Both the position numbers and the translations under genes were made by a program. This document shows, piece after piece, positions 16,866 through 24,426 of a stretch of DNA of 64,000 nucleotides. Each line of letters opens with the position of its first letter. The stretch's first letter is position 1. The notes under the pieces were generated by a model. That model did no database searches and was not told the origin of the DNA. It worked only from the letters and a program-made list of their open reading frames with translations. Origin of the DNA: a bacterium 210917-DFI.7.65 (lineage in GTDB: Bacteria; Bacillota; Clostridia; Oscillospirales; Oscillospiraceae); assembly GCA_020555865.1 (NCBI GenBank), contig JAJCJJ010000003.1, positions 186,001 to 250,000 on the forward strand, given 5' to 3'.

Positions 16866-16901
16866 AAGGGGCAGGAGCCATAACGGTTCCTGCCTCTTTT
16901 A
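16866..16901 (+). terminator. terminator of the AIPR gene
   Basis: AGGGGCAGGAGCC / GGTTCCTGCCTCTTTT hairpin with T4, 15 bases after the stop codon. The remaining 180 bases to the right end of the element contain no recognisable gene, only a short palindrome around 17045-17063 (CGTCAAATTGACG). Confidence 0.75.
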
Positions 16902-17081
16902 TGCCTCCGATGAATAAATTCGTTTATGTATACCAAGAGATTTATGGGAACACGAAACATTTATTTACAAGGGTAGTGGAGCAAATCGACTGCCCTTTTT
17001 TCATGCCTACAGGCAGAGAGAAAATTTAATAAGTTGTCGGGATTTCCGTCAAATTGACGGGAATTTTCAAATTTCATTGAA

Positions 17082-17105
17082 ATCACTACTTATCTTGAAA
17101 AGGGA
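17082..17105 (-). repeat. right terminal inverted repeat
   Basis: Exact reverse complement of 14765-14788; directly followed by the second copy of AGGCATATC. Confidence 0.88.
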
Positions 17106-17114
17106 AGGCATATC
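17106..17114. repeat. target-site duplication, right copy
   Basis: AGGCATATC, same orientation and sequence as 14755-14763. Confidence 0.8.
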
Positions 17115-17251
17115 TGTCCAACTGTGTCCAGCCGAAGGCAAAAAATTCAATTCTTTTTGTGTGGAGCAAGGAAATCTGTGCTATAATACGGATGCGAAAA
17201 TATGCAGCGTATAACCGCTGCCAGAGAAAGTGCAAACAGGAGGCTGTTTCT

Positions 17252-17779
17252 ATGGAAGTCATGGATGCAATGAGCCGCCGGCGATCCTGCCGGGCGTATC
17301 TTCCACAGCAGATTTTGAATGAAAAGCGTGACGAAATCCTCAAAGCCGCCAACGCTGCCCCAGTGGGCATGGGTGAATACCAGAACGTGCGCCTGAGTGT
17401 GATCCAGAGCGCGGCGCTGCTGGAAAAACTGGACCGGTGCGGCGCGGCCTTTCTGGGCGATCCGTCTTTGCGTCCTACATATGGCGCGCCCACGGTGATC
17501 CTGGTGTCGGTGTCCCGGGACAGCAAGCAGGATGCAGCATACTGCAATGCGGCCTGTATCGTGGAAAACATGCATTTGGCTGCCACGGATTTGGGCTTGG
17601 GCAGCGTGTATCTGCTGGGATGCATCCGGGCGCTGCAGCAGGATGCGGCGCTGCAGCGGGAGCTGAAGATCCCCGAGGCCTTTTTCCCCGCCTCGGCTCT
17701 GGCTGTGGGGTATTGCGCCGAAACAGGGCATATGCGGGCGCTTACTACGGATAAAATCAAAACCGACTATCTGCGCTGA
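17252..17779 (+). CDS. nitroreductase-family flavoprotein
   Basis: 175 residues from ATG 17252, behind AGGAGG. The N-terminus carries the family's FMN-binding RRRSCRAY (as RRSxRxF) segment, then AANAAPVGMGEYQNVRL, and the C-terminal half has the CIVENMHLAATDLGLGSVYLLG helix-turn typical of nitroreductase-like FMN proteins. They use NAD(P)H to reduce nitro groups, quinones or flavins. A TATAAT at 17182-17187 with a weak -35 is a possible promoter. The gene probably was divergent from ileS across a short intergenic region before the AIPR element entered. Substrate unknown. Confidence 0.85.
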   Translation: MEVMDAMSRRRSCRAYLPQQILNEKRDEILKAANAAPVGMGEYQNVRLSVIQSAALLEKLDRCGAAFLGDPSLRPTYGAPTVILVSVSRDSKQDAAYCNAACIVENMHLAATDLGLGSVYLLGCIRALQQDAALQRELKIPEAFFPASALAVGYCAETGHMRALTTDKIKTDYLR

Positions 17780-17795
17780 ACGCTGCGCGAAGGGG

Positions 17796-17828
17796 AAAGG
17801 ACGCTGTTCTGCCGGCAGCGTCCTTTCT
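17796..17828 (+). terminator. terminator of the nitroreductase gene
   Basis: Perfect AAAGGACGCTG/CAGCGTCCTTT stem, 17 bases past the stop, with only a short T-run. Confidence 0.65.
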
Positions 17829-17874
17829 GCCGCCGGCATAGGCGCGGGGGCAAAAGAACAAAGGAGGATCTTTT

Positions 17875-18234
17875 ATGCTGCACTATTATATGGACTTCTG
17901 GAAGAAGTACCTCTGTTTCCATGGGCGCGCCCGCCGGGCGGCGTTCTGGTATGCCATGCTGATGAATTTCATCATTCTGGCCGTGCTGGTCGTGTTGATG
18001 AACAGCATTCCCACATTTTATTACCTTTACTACCTCTATGATGTGGCGGGTCTGATCCCGACCATTGCGCTGGGGGTGCGCCGGCTGCACGACATCGGAA
18101 AATCCGGCCTGTGGTATCTGCTGATTCTGGTTCCGCTGGTGGGACCGGTTATTCTGCTGATATGGTTCTGCCGCCTTGGGGACTATGGCGAAAACGCCTA
18201 TGGCCCCGATCCCAAAGTGGCAGAGATGGCATAA
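17875..18234 (+). CDS. DUF805 small integral membrane protein
   Basis: 119 residues. The family pattern is clear: YLCFHGRARRAAFWY at the N-terminus, three to four hydrophobic helices, VRRLHDIGKSGLWYLL in the middle and a C-terminal GDYGENAYGPDP. AGGAGG stands 8 bases before the start. DUF805 proteins (YhaH-like) are conserved inner-membrane proteins of unknown role. The gene is single, between two terminators. Confidence 0.87.
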   Translation: MLHYYMDFWKKYLCFHGRARRAAFWYAMLMNFIILAVLVVLMNSIPTFYYLYYLYDVAGLIPTIALGVRRLHDIGKSGLWYLLILVPLVGPVILLIWFCRLGDYGENAYGPDPKVAEMA

Positions 18235-18237
18235 CGG

Positions 18238-18268
18238 CAAAACGCCGCCCTCAGGGCGGCGTTTTTTG
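18238..18268 (+). terminator. terminator of the DUF805 gene
   Basis: AACGCCGCCCT/AGGGCGGCGTT hairpin followed by T6. Confidence 0.85.
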
Positions 18269-18274
18269 CATACG

Positions 18275-18312
18275 AAAAAACAGGAGGAAAGGCCACTGGC
18301 CTTTCCTCCTGT
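18275..18312 (-). terminator. terminator of the radical SAM gene
   Basis: On the - strand, ACAGGAGGAAAGGCC / GGCCTTTCCTCCTGT with TTTTTT. It lies just downstream of the stop at 18323. Confidence 0.85.
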
Positions 18313-18322
18313 CCATAAGCAA

Positions 18323-19768
18323 TCAGGTATCGATTTTTTCCTGGAACACACCGCGTTCCTGGGCGGGATCATAGTTGGTGTAGCTGGGCTTTTTGTGTTT
18401 CTGCTCGGCCCAGATTTCCTTGGCCACAGGCGCCCATGCGGCGGCGTAATCGTCGCACTTGGCGCACAGATGATCCACGCTTTCGGGGGACTCCATGTCG
18501 GTGGAGTGGGCGCCGCTTTCTTCCACCATTTTGCGCAGCATCTGCGGATTTTCCAGCATGGGGCAGGGGCGCAGATGGTCGCGGTTAAAGGGCTGTTCCC
18601 GGTGATAAGCCATGAACAGGGGGCTTTTGAGCACTTCCAGCAGCGTGTGATCCTTGATGTTCACGTTGGAGTAGTGGATGAATACGCAGGGTTCGGCGTC
18701 GCCGTTGGAGTTGATGTGGAAATAGTTCCGTCCGCCGGCAATGCAGCCGCCCACGAACTCGCCGTCGTTCTGGAAGTCCATGGTGTAGATCTGCTTGCCG
18801 CCCTCGTTGGCGCGGATCTCGCGAATGCGCTTGATCATATACTTGCGCTGTTCCGGCGTGGGCATCAGCTCGGGGGAAGCGCCGTTGCCGGTGGGCATGA
18901 AGTGGAAATACCAGGAGAACATGCAGCCCTTTTCGATTTCCAGATCCAGGAACTCGTCGGATGTGACCACCTCGGCGTTGGCACGGGTATAGCACACGGA
19001 GGTGCCATAGATCAGGCCGTAGCGGTTCATCAGATCCATAGCGCGCATGACATTGTTAAAATGACCGGCGCCGCGGCGGCCGTCGTTGGCTTCTTCAAAG
19101 CCCTCGAGGCTCAGGGAGAAAGACAGATTGCCCACCCGGACGCATTCCTTGCAGAACTCCTCGTCGATCAGGGTGGAGTTGGTGAAAGAGTGGAACTCCA
19201 CGTCGTAGTGCTTTTCGCACAGGCGCAGGATATCCTTTTTGCGCACCAGCGGCTCGCCGCCGGTGAACATATAGAAGTAAATGCCCAGCTCTTTGCCCTG
19301 AGTGATGATATCGTCCATCTGCTCAAAGGTCAGGTTGTGGTTATGGCCGTATTCAGCGGCCCAGCAGCCGGTGCAGCGCATGTTGCAGGCGGCGGTGGGA
19401 TCCATCAGGATCAGCCAGGGGATGTTGCAGTGGTGTTCCTGGCGCATTTTGCGGATGGTTTTGGTGCCGCGGAAAGCAGCTTCGAAGCCCAGGTTCAGCG
19501 CGGTGGTTTTGATCACGTTGGGGTGCAGGCGGTGCAGGTGGCGGTCCACAAACTGCATCCATTTGTTTTCCGGGTTGCTGATATAGGCGCGGATCGCTTC
19601 AAAGGTTTCTTTTTTGAACGTATCGCCCATGAACTTCTGGGAAATATCCAGCACATCCAGAAGACCCTTGCTGGTGTCCTTTTCAATGTGCTTAAGCGCC
19701 ATGTCCAGCGCCACGCCGAACGCGGCGCGCTGGGCCTTGTGCGAAAGAGTGTCCATTGTGGTTGCCAT
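18323..19768 (-). CDS. radical SAM protein with Cys-rich C-terminus
   Basis: 481 residues. The [4Fe-4S] motif is C128-x3-C132-x2-C135 (AACNMRCTGC), followed by FYMFTGGEPLVRKKDIL, the GGEP SAM-binding motif, and a TIM-barrel with STLIDEE and SFSLSLEGFEE. The C-terminal third has further Cys (GGCIAGG, AEPCVFIHYS, LRPCPML, HLCAKC), which suggests SPASM-like auxiliary clusters. The first 110 residues form a helical extension. The enzyme should generate a 5'-deoxyadenosyl radical, but the substrate is unknown and no precursor peptide or partner is near. Start: ATG after GAGGGAG, with a consensus promoter 130 bases upstream. Confidence 0.86.
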   Translation of the reverse strand: MATTMDTLSHKAQRAAFGVALDMALKHIEKDTSKGLLDVLDISQKFMGDTFKKETFEAIRAYISNPENKWMQFVDRHLHRLHPNVIKTTALNLGFEAAFRGTKTIRKMRQEHHCNIPWLILMDPTAACNMRCTGCWAAEYGHNHNLTFEQMDDIITQGKELGIYFYMFTGGEPLVRKKDILRLCEKHYDVEFHSFTNSTLIDEEFCKECVRVGNLSFSLSLEGFEEANDGRRGAGHFNNVMRAMDLMNRYGLIYGTSVCYTRANAEVVTSDEFLDLEIEKGCMFSWYFHFMPTGNGASPELMPTPEQRKYMIKRIREIRANEGGKQIYTMDFQNDGEFVGGCIAGGRNYFHINSNGDAEPCVFIHYSNVNIKDHTLLEVLKSPLFMAYHREQPFNRDHLRPCPMLENPQMLRKMVEESGAHSTDMESPESVDHLCAKCDDYAAAWAPVAKEIWAEQKHKKPSYTNYDPAQERGVFQEKIDT

Positions 19769-19902
19769 AATTCAAACTCCCTCATTTCTGAAATGTTGTG
19801 TGTTCTATCGGTCAACGGGGAGCGCGCGTCGCTTCCCCCAAATACAGCATTCGGGGCTGCGCAGCCGTTCCGGTAAAAGTTTTTTTACGCCATTGGCCAT
19901 TT

Positions 19903-19931
19903 ATTGTATCATAAATCAACCTTTTGTGCAA
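19903..19931 (-). promoter_or_regulatory. promoter of the radical SAM gene
   Basis: On the - strand: TTGCAC, 17-base spacer, TACAAT. The leader to the start codon is about 130 bases. The rest of the 310-bp space up to 20078 is AT-rich and holds nothing else I can recognise. Confidence 0.75.
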
Positions 19932-20078
19932 TCTTTTTACGCACAAACAGGAAGAAAATCGGAATTTTGTTGTTTTTTTGCGGCAAAGCGGTGGGATTTC
20001 GTTCTCTTTTTGCCATTCCGACGAAAGGCATGCTGTGCAATTTGTACATCAGCTGCTTTTTGTCCAAAAACGCTGTGT

Positions 20079-20732
20079 TCAGAAAGGGTATGCAAGCGCG
20101 GAAAAGGCGGGAATGTAAAGATCACAAAGGGCCTGAATTTCCTGCTGCTGTGCGGCTTGGGAGGCGTCATACACTGCCGCGAGTAAAAAACCGGAGGCCT
20201 TGGCGGTGCGCATGGCAAAGAGCGCGTCCTCAAACACCCAGGTCTGGGCTTTGGGCGTGCCGAGGAAAGCGCGGGCTGCTTCATACACATCGGGCTTGGC
20301 TTTGCCTGCGCCGACCTCTGTGCAGGTGAAGACGGCGGAGAAAAAGGAGGCCAGGCCGGTGTATTCCAGCGCCGCTTCCACCAGCGGCCGGTCGGTGGAG
20401 GTGGCGATCACCATGGGCACGTCCTGTTTATGCAGCTGTTCCAGCCAGCTCCGCGCACCGTCTTTGACGCGCACGCGCTGAGTGTAAAACTGCTTCATCA
20501 GAGCGTTGATGCCGTCGCGGATTTCGTCGGCGCCGGCGGAAAGCCCGTATTCCCGGCGCACCCAGTCGCAGCCCTGGTGCAGGGTCATCACCTTTAGGTG
20601 ATCCATCAGATCGGGTTTTGGCTCTTTGCCATAGATCTGGCGCAGGCAGTCTGCGGGAACCTGATTCCAATAAAACATGGAGTCAAGCAGTGTGCCGTCC
20701 ATATCAAAAATAACGCCGGCGGGTGTTGTCAT
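20079..20732 (-). CDS. HAD-superfamily phosphatase/phosphomutase
   Basis: 217 residues. Motif I FDMDGTLLDSM (nucleophile Asp and +2 Asp), motif II MVIATSTDRP, motif III Lys in GKAKPDVYE, motif IV WVFEDALFAMRTAKASG. The order and the cap after motif I match the beta-phosphoglucomutase/phosphatase subgroup. I choose ATG 20732, 7 bases after AAAGGAGC; the longer frame from TTG 20750 would include the ribosome site itself. It has its own promoter. The substrate is probably a small sugar phosphate, by family only. Confidence 0.85.
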   Translation of the reverse strand: MTTPAGVIFDMDGTLLDSMFYWNQVPADCLRQIYGKEPKPDLMDHLKVMTLHQGCDWVRREYGLSAGADEIRDGINALMKQFYTQRVRVKDGARSWLEQLHKQDVPMVIATSTDRPLVEAALEYTGLASFFSAVFTCTEVGAGKAKPDVYEAARAFLGTPKAQTWVFEDALFAMRTAKASGFLLAAVYDASQAAQQQEIQALCDLYIPAFSALAYPF

Positions 20733-20835
20733 GCTCAGCGCTCCTTTCAAAAATCCATTGTTACAGGCGGGGGAGCCAGGTTCCCGCGCCGCCGCAGCGT
20801 TGCCGGAAAGACCGGCTGCGGCTTATTTTGTGCTT

Positions 20836-20864
20836 AGTATATACCGTTTTTTGGAAAAAGTAAA
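20836..20864 (-). promoter_or_regulatory. promoter of the second HAD gene
   Basis: On the - strand: TTTACT, 17-base spacer, TATACT. It is back to back with the flippase promoter at 20970-20998; the 344-bp region between the two divergent genes holds nothing else obvious. Confidence 0.65.
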
Positions 20865-20969
20865 GAGAAACATCATATAATGTAATTATTAATACAATAT
20901 TCGGGAAATGTAAATGATTTCTTCCAGAATAAAAAGACCGCGCCGGCGGCGCAATGGGAAATGCAACAG

Positions 20970-20998
20970 TTGGCATTTTCTCCGAATTATGCTACAAT
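20970..20998 (+). promoter_or_regulatory. promoter of the flippase gene
   Basis: TTGGCA, 17-base spacer, TACAAT, 78 bases before the start codon at 21077. Confidence 0.75.
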
Positions 20999-21076
20999 AA
21001 AACATCCATATTATTGAAATCCAAGGAAAACCCTTTGCGTCGGCGCTCTGCGCCTGGCGCGGGGCGGAGAACAGGC

Positions 21077-22702
21077 ATGTCGAGAGAAACAAAGAATACA
21101 CTTTTGCTGCAGGGCAGCATTTTGGCTGCGGCGGGTATCTTTACCAAATTGATCGGTTTTTTGTACCGTATCCCCATGGCCAACCTGCTGGGCAATCAGG
21201 GCAACGGCGTTTATTCCGTGGCCTACGGAATTTATACGATTACGCTGACGCTCTCTTCCATGAGCCTGCCCACGGCGGTGTCCAAGGTGGTGTCTGCCCG
21301 GCTGGCGCGGGAAGAAGGGCGAAACGCGTCAAGGGTGTTGGCCATGGCGCTGTTGTTTGCGCTGGTCATGGGCACGTTTTCTTTTAGTTTGCTCTATTTC
21401 GGTGCGGATATGCTCGAAGAACTGTACAGCACTGCGGGACTCCACCGCCCGCTGCAGGTGCTGGCCCCTACGTCCTTTCTGTTCGCGTTTCTGGGCGTGA
21501 TGCGGGGCTATACCCAGGGCAGCGGCGATATGGTGCCCACGGCCGTTTCCCAGATAGTGGATCAGTGCTGCCACGCCATAATGAGTATTGTGGCGGCCTG
21601 GGCGCTGCTGCAGATGTACGGAGAGACGGCCCAGGCTGCCTCCTGGGGCGCCATGGGCGGCACGTTGGGAACGCTGGCCGGCGCGGTAGCATCCTTTTTG
21701 CTTATGACGGTGATCCTCCTGCGGCGCCTGCCGGAGATCCGCCTGCGCGCCCGCCGGGATCGAACGGGACAGGAAGAATCCTGGGGGCTGATTGCCCGGG
21801 CGCTGATCCTGACAATCCTGCCCATTGTGTTCAGCCAGACCATCTACCAGATCAGTTATACGCTGGACGATCTGCTTTTCAGCCGTTTTATGAATGCCGC
21901 GGGCACGGCGGAAAATGCCATTACTTCCATTCAGGGTGTATTTAATACGCAGTACAATCAGATGGTGAACCTGCCCGTTTCCATTGCCACCGCCATGGCT
22001 ATGACACTGATGCCCAGTATTGTGGCCTCCTATGTCAAACGCGAAAGACGGGAGGTGCGCAACAAAATTACCAGCACCGTGAAGTTTAATATGGCCATTG
22101 CGTTTCCCTGTGCGGTAGGACTGGCGGTGCTGGCCCGGCCCATGATGTCCATCCTGTTTCCCATGCTGGGGGATTATCATGCGCTGGCGTCGAATCTTTT
22201 GGCGGCCGGATCATCGGCGGCGGTGTTTTATGCGCTGTCCACCATTACGACATCCATCCTGCAGGGCACCAACCATATGGCCGTTCCGGTGTTCCATTCG
22301 GCCGTGGCGCTGTGCGTCCATATAGTGGTGGTGGTGGCGCTGCTGTATGCGGGCCTGGGCATCTGGGCGCGGCTTATCGGAAACGTCATTTTTCCGTTGA
22401 TTGTGTGCCTGCTGAACTGCCGCGCAGTATCCAGGCTGCTGCGCTACCGCTGGAATGTAGCGGCCATTTTTGTAATTCCGCTGCTGTGTGCGCTGATCAT
22501 GGGCGCGGTGTGCTGGGGCGTGTATGCGCTGGTGCTGAAAGTGACCGGCGTAATGATCGCTGCGTTCGTGCTGGCCTTTGTCTGTGCGGTGGCGGTGTAT
22601 GCCCTGGCGCTGCTCAAATCCCATTGTTTCTCCAAACGCGAGCTGCAGGAGCTGCCCATGGGCGGGAAAATCCTGCGCCTGGCCATCCGCCTGCATTTGT
22701 AA
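21077..22702 (+). CDS. MurJ/SpoVB-like polysaccharide flippase (MOP superfamily)
   Basis: 541 residues with about 14 hydrophobic segments. The N-terminus LLLQGSILAAAGIFTKLIGFLYRIPMANLLGNQGNGVYSVAYGIY, given here only to mark residues 8-52, is the hallmark of SpoVB/MurJ-type flippases. Later boxes include SLPTAVSKVVSARLA, GVMRGYTQGSGDMVPTAVSQI and NTQYNQMVNLP. Members flip lipid-linked cell-wall or exopolysaccharide precursors; in Firmicutes several paralogues exist, used in vegetative growth or spore cortex formation. The start ATG is preceded by GGGGCGGAG. It may be cotranscribed with the aminopeptidase gene 78 bases downstream. Confidence 0.85.
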   Translation: MSRETKNTLLLQGSILAAAGIFTKLIGFLYRIPMANLLGNQGNGVYSVAYGIYTITLTLSSMSLPTAVSKVVSARLAREEGRNASRVLAMALLFALVMGTFSFSLLYFGADMLEELYSTAGLHRPLQVLAPTSFLFAFLGVMRGYTQGSGDMVPTAVSQIVDQCCHAIMSIVAAWALLQMYGETAQAASWGAMGGTLGTLAGAVASFLLMTVILLRRLPEIRLRARRDRTGQEESWGLIARALILTILPIVFSQTIYQISYTLDDLLFSRFMNAAGTAENAITSIQGVFNTQYNQMVNLPVSIATAMAMTLMPSIVASYVKRERREVRNKITSTVKFNMAIAFPCAVGLAVLARPMMSILFPMLGDYHALASNLLAAGSSAAVFYALSTITTSILQGTNHMAVPVFHSAVALCVHIVVVVALLYAGLGIWARLIGNVIFPLIVCLLNCRAVSRLLRYRWNVAAIFVIPLLCALIMGAVCWGVYALVLKVTGVMIAAFVLAFVCAVAVYALALLKSHCFSKRELQELPMGGKILRLAIRLHL

Positions 22703-22779
22703 CGGCGCGTATGATTTGCGTCCGTGCGGCGCAAACTGATCCTGATCAGAAGGGTTTTGCGAAAAAGGAGGTTTTTTCT

Positions 22780-24018
22780 ATGAATACAACACTTGCGCAG
22801 CGGCAGCAGGCGTATGCCCGGCTGCTGCTGCAGGAAGGGCTGAACGTGCAGAAAGGGCAGCTGCTGGCCATCGACTGCCCGGTGGATCAGGCATGGTTCG
22901 CCCGGCTGTGCGCGGCGGCGGCGTACGATATGGGCTGCCGCGAGGTGGTCATGAACTGGAACGACGATGCGCTGACGCGGGAAAAGTATCTGCGCGCGGC
23001 GGATGAGGTATTCGATTCCGTGCATTCCTGGACGGCGGATTTTTTTGAGAAGGTGTCCGCCGAAGGCGGCGCCTGGCTGGCCATTCACGCGGCGGACCCG
23101 GAGAATCTCAAAGGCTGTGATCCAGACCGCATCCAGCGCGCGCAGATCGCTTCGGGCAAAGCCCTGGAGGGCTTCCGGCGGCGGGAAACCAATAATGAAT
23201 TCCCCTGGTGCGTCTGCTCCGTGCCCACGGAGCGGTGGGCGCGGAAGGTGTTCCCGGAGCTGGAAACGGAGGCGGCTATGGAGAAGCTGTGGGAGGCGAT
23301 TCTGCAGGCGGCTTATGTGGACGGCGGCGACGCCATTGCCAACTGGCGCGCTCACAGCGCGGAGCTGGCGCGCCGCACGGAGCGGCTCAACGCCTGCGCG
23401 TTCAGCACGCTGCACTATGAAACCGGCCTCGGCACTGATTTGACGGTGGAACTGCCCGAAGGCCATTTCTGGGCCGGCGGCGCGGAAACATGCGTCACCA
23501 GCGGCGTGCGGTTTTCTGCCAATATTCCCACGGAGGAAGTGTTCACCCTGCCGGTCAAAACCGGCGTCAACGGTGTGGTGTACGCGTCCCGGCCCCTGTC
23601 GCTGCAGGGGAATCTGATCGAAGGATTCGGCTTCGAGCTGAAGGAGGGGAAAATCGTCCGCGCCTTTGCCGAAAAAGGGGAAGAAGTGCTGCGCAATGCC
23701 ATCGCCGTGGACGAGGGCGCATCCTATCTGGGTGAGGTGGCCCTGGTGCCCTGGGACTCGCCGATCTCCCAGTCCGGCGTGTTGTTCTACAATACGCTTT
23801 TCGATGAAAATGCGTCTTGCCATTTCGCGTTCGGCGAGGCTTATCCCTGCATCCGGGGCGCGGAACAAATGAGCCGTGCGGAGCTGGAAGCGCGGGGAAT
23901 GAACACGTCCATTACCCATGTGGATTTTATGGTGGGAACCAGAGACCTGCGCATCACCGGCACCACTGCGGCCGGCGAGACCATGACCGTGTTTGAAAAC
24001 GGCAATTTTGCCCTGTAA
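22780..24018 (+). CDS. M29-family aminopeptidase
   Basis: 412 residues from ATG 22780, 9 bases after AAAAGGAGG. The M29 (AmpS/aminopeptidase T) pattern is present: LNVQKGQLLAIDCPVDQAWFARL near the start, TERWARKVFP, a GTDLTVELPEGHFWAGG block, NIPTEEVFTLPVK, the metal-ligand region GFGFELKEGKIV, EGASYLGEVALVPWDSPIS, TLFDENASCHFAFGEAYP with Glu/His ligands, and THVDFMVGT at the end. It is a cytoplasmic metallo-exopeptidase releasing N-terminal residues from peptides. A GC-rich hairpin follows at about 24029-24058 without T-run. Confidence 0.9.
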   Translation: MNTTLAQRQQAYARLLLQEGLNVQKGQLLAIDCPVDQAWFARLCAAAAYDMGCREVVMNWNDDALTREKYLRAADEVFDSVHSWTADFFEKVSAEGGAWLAIHAADPENLKGCDPDRIQRAQIASGKALEGFRRRETNNEFPWCVCSVPTERWARKVFPELETEAAMEKLWEAILQAAYVDGGDAIANWRAHSAELARRTERLNACAFSTLHYETGLGTDLTVELPEGHFWAGGAETCVTSGVRFSANIPTEEVFTLPVKTGVNGVVYASRPLSLQGNLIEGFGFELKEGKIVRAFAEKGEEVLRNAIAVDEGASYLGEVALVPWDSPISQSGVLFYNTLFDENASCHFAFGEAYPCIRGAEQMSRAELEARGMNTSITHVDFMVGTRDLRITGTTAAGETMTVFENGNFAL

Positions 24019-24103
24019 GGGGCTGTCCTGCCCGGATGCTTTGTCCGTCCGGGCAGGATGCAGGAAAGACGCGGCGGAAAAGTAAAAAAATTTGAAAAAA
24101 GTG

Positions 24104-24132
24104 TTGACATTTCTGCGCCGGTATTGTACTAT
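24104..24132 (+). promoter_or_regulatory. tRNA-Val promoter
   Basis: TTGACA, 17-base spacer, TACTAT, ending 13 bases before the mature 5' end of the tRNA. Confidence 0.8.
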
Positions 24133-24145
24133 AATAGAGCTGTTT

Positions 24146-24222
24146 GGAGAATTAGCTCAGTTGGCTAGAGCATTTGCTTGACGTGCAGGGGGTCACAGGT
24201 TCGAGTCCTGTATTCTCCACCA
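24146..24222 (+). tRNA. tRNA-Val (anticodon GAC)
   Basis: 77 bases including encoded CCA. Acceptor GGAGAAT/ATTCTCC, D-arm GCTC...GAGC, anticodon arm TTTGC-TTGACGT-GCAGG, with anticodon GAC at loop positions 34-36, a 5-base variable loop, T-arm ACAGG-TTCGAGT-CCTGT and discriminator A. The anticodon stem has two T-G pairs at its top. It decodes GUC and GUU. It stands alone, with its own promoter and two terminators. Confidence 0.95.
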
Positions 24223-24226
24223 GTAT

Positions 24227-24266
24227 TCGGGGATCTGCGCAATCGTGCGGGTCTCCGATCTTTTTT
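24227..24266 (+). terminator. terminator after tRNA-Val
   Basis: Imperfect stem TCGGGGATCTGCGC/GTGCGGGTCTCCGA followed by a six-T run. Confidence 0.7.
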
Positions 24267-24271
24267 GCGCG

Positions 24272-24305
24272 AAGGTGGGGGACAGAAGTCCTCCACCTTT
24301 TTTTA
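24272..24305 (+). terminator. second terminator behind tRNA-Val
   Basis: AAGGTGGGGGAC AGAA GTCCTCCACCTT hairpin with T7, immediately after the first one. Confidence 0.7.
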
Positions 24306-24370
24306 TGCCGAAGCTGCGACGCAGCCCCGGAGCAAGCGGCGGCCGAATGGCGCTTTGCAGGCTCGGCAAA

Positions 24371-24426
24371 GAAAAAAAGCAGCCCCTTCCCGGTTTACTC
24401 CGGGAAGGGGCTGCTTTCTTCTTTTT
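24371..24426. terminator. bidirectional terminator of the M23 gene
   Basis: Perfect AGCAGCCCCTTCCCGG/CCGGGAAGGGGCTGCT stem with a T-rich run on both strands. It ends the - strand peptidase gene right at its stop codon. Confidence 0.88.

Larger units (their letters stand above)
14764..17105. mobile_element. transposase-less element with terminal inverted repeats carrying an AIPR gene
   Basis: About 2.34 kb of visibly AT-rich DNA bounded by 24-bp perfect inverted repeats (14765-14788 and 17082-17105; left arm begins TCCCTTTTCAAG). The 9-mer AGGCATATC flanks both sides as a direct repeat (14755-14763 and 17106-17114), the mark of transposition; with an 8-bp duplication the ends shift by one base. 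The only gene inside is the AIPR gene. There is no transposase, recombinase or relaxase, so movement would need a helper acting on the ends. It lies in the intergenic space between divergent ileS and a nitroreductase gene. The transposon family is not assigned. Confidence 0.85.

Noticed and set aside
16742..17029. 95-codon frame overlapping the end of the AIPR gene
   Set aside because: It overlaps the AIPR gene out of frame and crosses its terminator, with no ribosome site. The right part of the element seems to be non-coding.
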